This document shows positions 9,521 through 16,784 of a DNA stretch of 64,000 nucleotides, one piece after another; within the stretch, counting starts at the first letter, position 1, and every line of letters starts with the position of its first letter. This DNA is from Polaribacter sp. NJDZ03 (GTDB lineage Bacteria > Bacteroidota > Bacteroidia > Flavobacteriales > Flavobacteriaceae). The translations under genes and the position numbers were made by a program. Location: assembly GCF_019263805.1 (NCBI RefSeq), contig NZ_CP079195.1, positions 2,083,501 to 2,147,500 on the forward strand, in the 5' to 3' direction. The notes under the pieces were generated by a model. The model was not told where the DNA came from. It ran no database searches and worked only from the letters and a program-made list of their open reading frames with translations.

Positions 9521-10315
9521 TTATATCTTCCAAATAGTTGCGTTCATAGCACCACTTATTCTATTATTACGATTATTACCGTAATCGTAAGCTTCACATC
9601 CAAATACCATGTACGCATCTGTACCACCAGCAGGAGTAGCAAAGTTTAATCCAAAATCAGCACCTAATGCTCCTTTAAAATTATCTAAATGAGTTCCTAC
9701 ATTTATAGAATTATTAGAATTAAGAGCAGCTCCACCCCAACGACCTTGTACTTGCCAAAAAGTCTGAGTACCATCAATAGAAGGTTGTTGTATTCTTTGA
9801 GACTTTGTCATAACATAGGTATGGTTATTAGCTGTATAATTAGTACCTGCGCTTGCTGCATTAAAAAGTGCACCTGGTCCTCTTTCACAAACATAAAATT
9901 CTGTAAGCGGACTTCTAGTCCAACCATACAATCCTACAAATTTAAGGTTGTTATCTGTAGTTACAGAACCTATATTGTAGCCTACACTTATTCTTTGTGT
10001 ATTTCTCCATCCTAGGCCACCTACTACCTGACGAACCCCATTCCATGTAAAATTAAAATGACCATTACCATTAGGTGATGTAATATTAATTGTTCCAAGT
10101 TGGTCTTCAGCATCAATTGAATAAAAAAAGTTGTTCTGATTTCCTACTCTTTCGTTAACTGGAGTTGTTGCACTTTTAACTGTTTCAATTTCACCTTGTG
10201 CTTGTCCACTTGGTGTTTCAAGATTCAAATCGTTTTCGGAACAGGCTATTAATGACAAAGATGCAATTGACAATAATAATGTTCCTCGTAACACTGAAAA
10301 ATTTAATTTTCTCAT
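9521..10315 (-). CDS. GH11 endo-beta-1,4-xylanase, lipoprotein
   Basis: The 264-residue protein has a lipobox at SLIACSEN (Cys25), then a linker, then a GH11 jelly roll from about residue 60 to the end. The family signature YGWTRSPLTEFYVCE contains nucleophile Glu139. The cord and thumb region DGTQTFWQVQGRWGG is present, and acid/base Glu241 lies in FGCEAYDYG. GH11 enzymes are true endo-xylanases that prefer unsubstituted stretches. The protein is probably anchored on the cell surface. About 740 bases of upstream non-coding DNA suggest its own promoter. GH11 is uncommon in Bacteroidota compared with GH10, so acquisition by transfer is possible, but base composition looks similar to the neighbours. 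Confidence 0.93.
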   Translation of the reverse strand: MRKLNFSVLRGTLLLSIASLSLIACSENDLNLETPSGQAQGEIETVKSATTPVNERVGNQNNFFYSIDAEDQLGTINITSPNGNGHFNFTWNGVRQVVGGLGWRNTQRISVGYNIGSVTTDNNLKFVGLYGWTRSPLTEFYVCERGPGALFNAASAGTNYTANNHTYVMTKSQRIQQPSIDGTQTFWQVQGRWGGAALNSNNSINVGTHLDNFKGALGADFGLNFATPAGGTDAYMVFGCEAYDYGNNRNNRISGAMNATIWKI

Positions 10316-11055
10316 AATTTTGGTTTTAGTTTGGTTTAGTTAATAAAGTTTACGTCATCTACCATTAGATAACATTGTAAACATATAAATATTCACTTAC
10401 CATCAATAGGAAAAATACGGTAATAACTATAACTATTGATGCATTTTTCTATTTTACTAAAAATTATACTCTAAAATTATGATCAGATTCTAACTTGAGT
10501 AATAAATTGAATTTCAACACATTATATAAGTATCACTTTGAAATTTAATTTAGTTTTTCAACTTAAATATTTCTGCATATCTCTTTTAAAATTTATAAGT
10601 TAACACAAAACACAATTATCGAGTTTATCTATTTTACAATAATGACTTTAGAATTGAATATGCTAAAAAATATTACCACTATCACACCAGTCTTTTCATG
10701 TAGTTTGTCAATTGAGTCAGAAATAGCACTTTTTTTATTAATTTTAAAAGTATAGATGATATTTAGTATTTCAAGATTAACCATTGTTGCATAGTTTATG
10801 CTACTGCTTTTAAATAGGAATCTTTTTCACCCTTAAATAATCTACACGGTGAATACAACTAAAAATTAACTCAAGTCTATGTATTACCTGTTTTCGGGAA
10901 TACTTTTCTACTTTACTTTGGTCTGAATACAAAGAAATCTAATTGAAAATTACTTGGATACTAAAGAATTAAATCTCAAAAAAAAGACAAAAAAAACGCT
11001 CCCTTTTTAGGAAGCGTTTAATACTTTTACAAAAGTTTACACAAAAAATTAAACT
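10316..11055. other. Intergenic stretch upstream of GH11
   Basis: This is AT-rich and presumably carries the GH11 promoter near 10316-10450. A GH10 terminator sits at 10993-11020. Two short open minus-strand stretches exist, one from an ATG at 10784 to a stop at 10629 (51 codons) and one near 10830-10950. I do not recognise either and neither has a convincing ribosome binding site. Confidence 0.4.
10993..11020 (-). terminator. Terminator of the downstream GH10 gene
   Basis: On the minus strand AACGCTTCC pairs with GGGAGCGTT around an A-rich loop, and eight T follow. It lies about 36 bases past the GH10 stop. Confidence 0.85.
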
Positions 11056-12243
11056 TTATTTTACCGTCTCTAAAATAGTTTGTCTAGCTAATTTAGGCTC
11101 CATATTTCTGTCATACAAAAGCGGATAATTAGTCCTATTTGGTACCGGATAGTCATTTTTCCAAGACATTCCATCATGCATTCCCCAAAAAGTAACTCTA
11201 TCTATTTTATCGCTGTTTTTTACAAAAATTTCAAATAATTCTTTATAACGATCTGCAAGTTCTTGTTCTACAGATGCAGGTAAACCATCTTTGTAAGGGT
11301 CTAAAAATGTTTCGAATTCTTCTAATTGAAACTGAGGCTCCATCATACTACGCCCTATTATTTGACCTTCTTTAGTTAGTGGCAATACATCAACATCTAG
11401 TTCTGTTATCAAAACTTTAACACCTAATGCAGCATAAGCATCAATAGCTTCTTGAATATATTTGTTTTCAGGAAAATTTAAACCCCAATGTGCTTGAATC
11501 CCTATACCATCAATTCTAATTCCGGCATCTTTAAGCATCTTTACCATACGAATAATTCCGTCTCTTTTTTCTGGACGCCATGCATTAAAATCATTATAAT
11601 ATAATTCTGTATCTGGTGCAAACTCACTTGCATATTTAAAGGCAAGTCTAACCAGCTCATCACCATCACCAATACTATTTACCCACGTGGTTGATCTATA
11701 TGAACCATCATCATCGAGAACTTCATTTACCACATCCCAAGCTTGTACTTTTCCGGCATATCGTCCTGCAACAGCTTTTATATGGTTACGCAATTGCGTT
11801 TTCTGTTCTTCGGGTGAATTAGGTTCTCCTTTTGAATTGGTAAAAAACCAAGCTGGTGTTTGATTATGCCATATTAATGTGTGCCCAATAATAAACATGT
11901 CGTTTTCTTTACCAAAAGCAACATAGGCATCTGCTGCTTTAAAATCATAAACTCCAGGTTGTGGATTTACCGTTTCTGCTTTCATACAGTTTTCTGGAGT
12001 TATGGTATTAAACTCCTTTTTTGCAATTTGCTTTATAGCATTATCCTTGTCTAAAATATCATTAACACTTAAGGCACTACCTATTATAAACTGATTTTTA
12101 AAAGCAGTTTTTAATCCTATATCTTGACTTTTATTAGTTTCTGGTAAAACTGTATTTTTTGTAGTTGTTTTATCATTACACCCTGATAATACAAGTAAAG
12201 CACAAATTACTTTAGAGAAATTTTTAACTGTTAATTTTTTCAT
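11056..12243 (-). CDS. GH10 endo-beta-1,4-xylanase, lipoprotein
   Basis: The 395-residue protein has a lipobox at LVLSGC (Cys22) and a GH10 (beta/alpha)8 barrel from about residue 45 to the end. The acid/base is Glu174 in WDVVNEVLDDDG and the nucleophile is Glu281 in VLITELDVDV. The glycone-subsite motif TPENCMKAE is intact, as are IIGHTLIWHNQTP and LYYNDFN. It should cut xylan backbones with tolerance for side groups and is probably surface-attached. It has its own terminator (10993-11020). A palindrome upstream (12333-12353) may be a control site. No carbohydrate-binding module is fused. Confidence 0.95.
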   Translation of the reverse strand: MKKLTVKNFSKVICALLVLSGCNDKTTTKNTVLPETNKSQDIGLKTAFKNQFIIGSALSVNDILDKDNAIKQIAKKEFNTITPENCMKAETVNPQPGVYDFKAADAYVAFGKENDMFIIGHTLIWHNQTPAWFFTNSKGEPNSPEEQKTQLRNHIKAVAGRYAGKVQAWDVVNEVLDDDGSYRSTTWVNSIGDGDELVRLAFKYASEFAPDTELYYNDFNAWRPEKRDGIIRMVKMLKDAGIRIDGIGIQAHWGLNFPENKYIQEAIDAYAALGVKVLITELDVDVLPLTKEGQIIGRSMMEPQFQLEEFETFLDPYKDGLPASVEQELADRYKELFEIFVKNSDKIDRVTFWGMHDGMSWKNDYPVPNRTNYPLLYDRNMEPKLARQTILETVK

Positions 12244-12332
12244 TTTATTGTTTATTTTTAAATATTTAAAGTGATTTTATAAATTTATTAGAAGTAAAAC
12301 CCATTATTAAAAGAATAAGACTGATGCTTATA

Positions 12333-12353
12333 TTATGTATTGTAAATACATAA
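12333..12353. promoter_or_regulatory. Perfect palindrome upstream of GH10
   Basis: TTATGTATT and AATACATAA form perfect 9-base arms around a three-base centre, about 90 bases before the GH10 start. It could be a repressor operator or a weak hairpin. No T tract follows, so it is not a terminator. Confidence 0.3.
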
Positions 12354-12427
12354 CAAAGATGTAAATTTACTAAGCGTAAACCATGATAATGCATCACTAA
12401 TATTCTATAAATACTACCAAGAATAAT

Positions 12428-13162
12428 TTATTTAGAAACCCAGTATATGGCTCCAAAAATGTGATTCAAAAAGTTTTTATCTTTAAAAGTTTCTGGTTTA
12501 TGACCCAAAGCAGTGTAAAAAGATTTTCCTCCTTCGTATTCTTGATACCATGAAATAGGATGTTTTTCTCCCATACCTTTTAACGGAATATCGTCATAAC
12601 CCGCAGCAAAATCATAAGAAGCTTCATCAACAGTCATTAAAATAGTTAGTTTATCTAAATTCATGTTTTCAAAGTTATACCACTCATCACTTCTAAGCCA
12701 TTTTTTTGGTAGATGCCATGTTGCAGGAAAATCACTGTTGACTACTTTTACAATTGCTGATTGTAATTTTGGATGATTTACAAAACTTGCTCCTACAAGA
12801 CCATTAAACCAAGTATTATTATTTTCACCATCTGCAGTTCCGTGTATACCTACAAAGCCTCCGCCTCGTTTCATAAATGCTTTTAAAGCATCGATATGTT
12901 TTGGCGTCAAAAAATTAGCATTGGCGTTCATAAATATAACTACATCATATTTTGGTAATTTAGTGATAAGGTCATCTGGTATTTGCGTCCAATCAAACTT
13001 AAACTGATTTTCTGATGCCATTTCTTGAAAAGCATCAACAGCAACAGGTATAGCATTGTGATGCCAGGCATCATGTTGCGTAAACAACAAAACACTAAAC
13101 TGGTCTTGCCCATTTGTTTTAATCATTGTAAAGAAAAATATAGTTAATAAAAGATACTTCAT
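12428..13162 (-). CDS. ThuA-like domain protein, secreted
   Basis: The 244-residue protein has a signal peptide (about 1-18) and a ThuA-type class I glutamine-amidotransferase-like fold. Recognisable stretches are VLLFTQHDAWHHNAIPVA, YDVVIFMNANANF, GGGFVGIHGTADG and GGKSFYTALGHKPE. The ThuA family is linked to trehalose and other disaccharide utilisation through keto-sugar intermediates, but its chemistry is poorly defined. It lies 24 bases after the epimerase-like gene and is probably co-transcribed with it. ThuA genes and isomerase/epimerase-type TIM barrels are often neighbours. Export of both suggests a periplasmic sugar-modifying step. The substrate is unknown. Confidence 0.87.
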   Translation of the reverse strand: MKYLLLTIFFFTMIKTNGQDQFSVLLFTQHDAWHHNAIPVAVDAFQEMASENQFKFDWTQIPDDLITKLPKYDVVIFMNANANFLTPKHIDALKAFMKRGGGFVGIHGTADGENNNTWFNGLVGASFVNHPKLQSAIVKVVNSDFPATWHLPKKWLRSDEWYNFENMNLDKLTILMTVDEASYDFAAGYDDIPLKGMGEKHPISWYQEYEGGKSFYTALGHKPETFKDKNFLNHIFGAIYWVSK

Positions 13163-13186
13163 TCTAAAGGTGTTATAATTAAATGT

Positions 13187-14467
13187 TTATTTTAATAATT
13201 CATAATAAATATATTCCCAAGCTAAACCAACACTAAATAAAGGTGGAAAGCTATAATCTTCTACTTCAGACAAAATATATTGAACTCCTGCTATTTCTTG
13301 ATAGTTAAAAATATCTTTGAAATCTATTTTACCACTTTCGCCTAATTCTTTATAGTCTTTAACATGCCAACTAATAAATCGTTTTGGATAGGTTTTAAAA
13401 TAATCTACAGGGTTAACTCCTGCTACCTGCATCCAATATACATCCGATTGAAAATAGACATACTCAGGATTGGTATTTTGAAGCAAATAATCATAAATGG
13501 TTACGCCTTCTACTTTTAAAAATTCATCAGCATGATTATGAAACACAAACTTAAGTCCATTCTCTTTACAAAGCTTTCCAACTTTATTATAGTAGTTAGA
13601 ATACTCTTGCAGTTCTTTGATGGTCTTGATGCCTTTTAATTTGCTATTTGAGGTAGATAGGTATTCTACACCAGCTTTTTTATGGTCTTGTATTGTTTTA
13701 TTCCACCACGTATGTATTGCAACATCATCATTTTTATCTTCTGGATCGAAAAAAGTCATAGAACCTAAAAACTGCATACCTGCTTTTTCTACCATAGCCT
13801 TAAACTGCGTTGGACTTTGATCGTAAAATCCACCGTTTTTATATACAAAAGTTTCAACATAACTATACCCCATTCTGCCTAACTGAATTAAGGTTTGTTC
13901 TGGGTTTTTAAGCATTTCTTTGTGAACAGAAACGAGCTGAATACCAATATTTTTGTCTTTAGGATTGTTTTTAATGTATCTGGTTTTCCATAAACTTTTT
14001 TCATTAGTATCTAATCCTTCCAATATAACATCCGTATAATTTTGAAAGTTAAAATCAACCTTCATTGTATTATTACCATTAAGATCTTTGTCTTGCATCG
14101 TCCAGTTATTTTCTGAAGGAAAGCTACCTTTCCCTGTAAAAAATGCGCCTTCTGCATTATGTCCTGCAGCAAAAATAGTATTGGTACCCCTATCATATCC
14201 AATAATTTCTTGAAGTATTGGATGGTATTGATTGACACTATCTTTTTGTAAAACTTTAACTGTTAGTGAATGATTGTTGAAATTATTCAAACTACTCATT
14301 TTTATTTGAGGATGTTTTGCTACACTATCTGTACTGGGGTTAATAGTACTTACCCATTGACCAGAGTATTGTCTTAATCTTTCTTTTTGAGAAGACAAAC
14401 TATAATTTTCTTGCGCAAAACTGACTAATGCATTTAGAAAAATAACTAAAGATATAACTGTTTTCAA
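13187..14467 (-). CDS. Secreted two-domain protein: beta-sandwich plus sugar isomerase/epimerase-like TIM barrel
   Basis: The 426-residue protein has a signal peptide (about 1-18). An N-terminal domain of about 140 residues resembles DUF1579/lipocalin-like folds (LRQYSGQWVS, then ILQEIIGYD). The xylose-isomerase-like TIM barrel (AP endonuclease 2 superfamily) starts near 175. Metal-ligand candidates are ETFVY, FVFHNHADEF, YFQSDVYWM, SWHVKDY and a late Glu in ILSEVEDY. That is the usual Glu/Asp/His set of this superfamily. Being exported, it is unlikely to act on phosphorylated sugars. Members of this superfamily also act on 3-keto-glycosides, which would fit the neighbouring ThuA gene, but that is inference. 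Confidence 0.8.
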   Translation of the reverse strand: MKTVISLVIFLNALVSFAQENYSLSSQKERLRQYSGQWVSTINPSTDSVAKHPQIKMSSLNNFNNHSLTVKVLQKDSVNQYHPILQEIIGYDRGTNTIFAAGHNAEGAFFTGKGSFPSENNWTMQDKDLNGNNTMKVDFNFQNYTDVILEGLDTNEKSLWKTRYIKNNPKDKNIGIQLVSVHKEMLKNPEQTLIQLGRMGYSYVETFVYKNGGFYDQSPTQFKAMVEKAGMQFLGSMTFFDPEDKNDDVAIHTWWNKTIQDHKKAGVEYLSTSNSKLKGIKTIKELQEYSNYYNKVGKLCKENGLKFVFHNHADEFLKVEGVTIYDYLLQNTNPEYVYFQSDVYWMQVAGVNPVDYFKTYPKRFISWHVKDYKELGESGKIDFKDIFNYQEIAGVQYILSEVEDYSFPPLFSVGLAWEYIYYELLK

Positions 14468-14472
14468 TTTTC

Positions 14473-15486
14473 TTATTTTTTATCAAGATGAATAAATAAT
14501 GGTTGCTCCATTTCTTTTTTATAAGCTTCCAATACAAATGGATTTTTTTCTATACGGGCATCTTTCCAATCATGCCAAGGAAAACCATTTCTGTTAGACC
14601 AATATTCCCAATCCCAATTGATGTAGCAAAATGCTTTTATTCCTGGGTTATCATGTAGCATTTTAAAAAAAGGTTTAAACCATTTATCCCAAGAAATTTC
14701 ACCATCTAAAACACCTACAAATCTTGGTGTTGATTCACCAATCATAACGGGTCTTTTATGAATATGCGCTGCATCAAAAAAGTTTTGTAAACCAACATGG
14801 TCAAATTCTTCTGGACTAAAAATATCAATACCCCACCAATCTACATATTGGTCACCAGGATAGTATTCCATCAACTTATCTAGACTTATAAATTTTGCAG
14901 AGCCACCACCTGAACACCAAACTGTAGCCGATTTTATATTCTTTTCTTTAAATGCCTTTGAAATAGTGATGAATACTTTTTTAAAACTTTCAGGTGAATA
15001 GCCGTTCCAATCGCCTTCAAACTCATAACCAATTCTAGTAAAAGAGGGTCTGTCTAAATCTAAAAGCACTTTATAAAATGCTTGTAATTGCTTGTTATAC
15101 TTACCATCAGCTACTTCTTTATCCAAACCTGATCCGGTATCCTTACCACCCGTAAATCCTAAACCAATTTGAGGCATCATTCCTTTAGGCAAACTATCTA
15201 AAACTTGTTGTAAACTTTTTCCCCAACGTTCAATCTTTTTTACGGATGACGTAATATTAACATACGTCATATAAATTGCAGGCATCTTATCTTGCCCTAA
15301 AGCATTTACATAATCTTGGAATCCATTTTTATCTTGACCAGCACCGTGATAAATTCCTGTTTCTGGTTCGTATTTAGCATTGTAAAACTCATGGATACCT
15401 TCAGTCTCTTGACTATAAACATTTAAAACCAATAGCAAAAAAAGCAGGGTTGTAAACTTTATAATTTCAGTTTTAAGATACCTCAT
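14473..15486 (-). CDS. GH26-like clan GH-A glycoside hydrolase, secreted
   Basis: The 337-residue protein has a signal peptide ending near QETEG. The body reads as a (beta/alpha)8 barrel. RIGYEFEGDWNGY aligns with the GH26 acid/base motif RxxHExNGxW, placing the acid/base at Glu155, with Tyr replacing the usual His before it. RPVMIGESTPRF supplies the nucleophile, Glu251. YYPGDQYVDWWGIDIF fits the strand-6 region of GH26 relatives. GH26 includes mannanases and, in marine bacteria, beta-1,3-xylanases. The gene lies one base after one xylanase gene and five bases before the epimerase-like gene. Action on xylan, possibly on beta-1,3 linkages, is my inference; family membership itself is only moderately sure. 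Confidence 0.65.
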   Translation of the reverse strand: MRYLKTEIIKFTTLLFLLLVLNVYSQETEGIHEFYNAKYEPETGIYHGAGQDKNGFQDYVNALGQDKMPAIYMTYVNITSSVKKIERWGKSLQQVLDSLPKGMMPQIGLGFTGGKDTGSGLDKEVADGKYNKQLQAFYKVLLDLDRPSFTRIGYEFEGDWNGYSPESFKKVFITISKAFKEKNIKSATVWCSGGGSAKFISLDKLMEYYPGDQYVDWWGIDIFSPEEFDHVGLQNFFDAAHIHKRPVMIGESTPRFVGVLDGEISWDKWFKPFFKMLHDNPGIKAFCYINWDWEYWSNRNGFPWHDWKDARIEKNPFVLEAYKKEMEQPLFIHLDKK

Positions 15487-15487
15487 A

Positions 15488-16603
15488 TTATTTTTTTTTA
15501 GTTTTCTCTTTTAAACCTTCTAAAAAACCATTATAGGCTGGTTTTGGCTTTAAATCTTCATCATAAATAGTAGGCCAATCTTTCATATTAAAAAAACCTT
15601 TAATCCAAGAATCTCTATCTGTAAAATCCCAAACTGTAATTCCAAATTGCTGCTCTTTCGGAACAATTCTGCGATACATTAAAACTAGATTTTTATATTT
15701 TTCTTCCTGTGCTAATTTCATTTCATCAGTAATAGAACTATAATTTTCTATACCACCCAATCTTTCATCATTGTGAGAATTAAAAATAATATCTACTTCA
15801 GATAAGTGAATTTGCAAACCGGTTTCTGCCGCTTTTTTTAATGAATAAGCAATAACTTCATCTGGCGTATCCATACGAATGTGCATTTGAAAACCAATAC
15901 CATGAATAGGTACACCCTCTTTCTTAAAATCTTTAACCATATTTAAAACGGCCTGTAATTTTAGAGTATCACGCTCAATGTTAAAATCATTATAAAACAA
16001 TACGGCATCAGGATCTGCTTCATGTGCATATCTAAAAGCATTTGCTATATATTCTTTACCTAAATTATTATACCAAAATGTTTTTCTATATGCACCACCT
16101 TTAGATTCAAAAGCTTCGTTTACAACATCCCATCCAGCTACTTTGCCTTTGTATCTGCCTACATATTTATGAATATAATCTTTCATAAATTCTCCCAACC
16201 AAAGGCTGTCTTTATTCCCTTTTTCTTCTACCCATTTTGGTGTACTGCTGTGCCAAATAAGGTTATGGCCAAAAACGCGTTGGTTGTGCTTTTTGGCGTA
16301 ATATAAAATCGTGTCAGATTTTTTCCAATTAAACTGGTTTTCTGCAGGCAAAATAGACTGCATTTTCATATCGCTTGTAGCTGTAATACTATTAAAATTT
16401 AAAATCTGCAAAGACATTAATGCGTCATCATTAATTAGCCTATTAATATTAACTGCAGTACCTATTGGAAACTCTGAAACATTTTTAAGACCTGGCTCAT
16501 CCAGCTTTTTTTGGCTCACACTTTTACAACTTGTAAAAGCAAACACAATTAAGACAATATGGACTATTTTAATTTGAAAATACCTTTGTTTTTTATATAC
16601 CAT
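15488..16603 (-). CDS. GH10 xylanase with altered glycone-subsite motif, lipoprotein
   Basis: The 371-residue protein has a lipobox at FAFTSC (Cys26) and a GH10 barrel. The catalytic pair is Glu163 (WDVVNEAFESKGG) and Glu269 (IHLSEVDIIF), and FGHNLIWHSSTPKW and LFYNDFN are intact. The normally near-invariant Glu-Asn-x-Met-Lys-x-Glu motif reads TATSDMKMQ at about 74-82. Both residues that usually hydrogen-bond the -2/-1 xylose are therefore replaced, although the Lys is kept. It should still be a retaining glycosidase but may recognise a different or decorated glycone. It overlaps closely with the GH26-like gene (one-base gap), so the two are co-expressed. Confidence 0.92.
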   Translation of the reverse strand: MVYKKQRYFQIKIVHIVLIVFAFTSCKSVSQKKLDEPGLKNVSEFPIGTAVNINRLINDDALMSLQILNFNSITATSDMKMQSILPAENQFNWKKSDTILYYAKKHNQRVFGHNLIWHSSTPKWVEEKGNKDSLWLGEFMKDYIHKYVGRYKGKVAGWDVVNEAFESKGGAYRKTFWYNNLGKEYIANAFRYAHEADPDAVLFYNDFNIERDTLKLQAVLNMVKDFKKEGVPIHGIGFQMHIRMDTPDEVIAYSLKKAAETGLQIHLSEVDIIFNSHNDERLGGIENYSSITDEMKLAQEEKYKNLVLMYRRIVPKEQQFGITVWDFTDRDSWIKGFFNMKDWPTIYDEDLKPKPAYNGFLEGLKEKTKKK

Positions 16604-16784
16604 CTGCTACTAATTAATATTGTTATTTAAAAAAAAAGGACTTAAAAAAAGCTTAATTATGAATATCAAGTTTTATAAATCCTTTAATTTAATTATTGAT
16701 TAATCTTTATTGTAACCCTTTAAAAAAGAATCTACAATTTCTCTTTTTCTAATCTACTCCCTAAATAATTTAAGTTGTTATTAG

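Noticed and set aside
10629..10784. A 51-codon minus-strand frame starting at ATG 10784
   Set aside because: No recognised domain, no clear ribosome binding site, and such frames occur by chance in AT-rich DNA.
11056..16603. Recent tandem duplication of the two GH10 genes
   Set aside because: They share only family motifs, differ in subsite residues and are separated by three unrelated genes.
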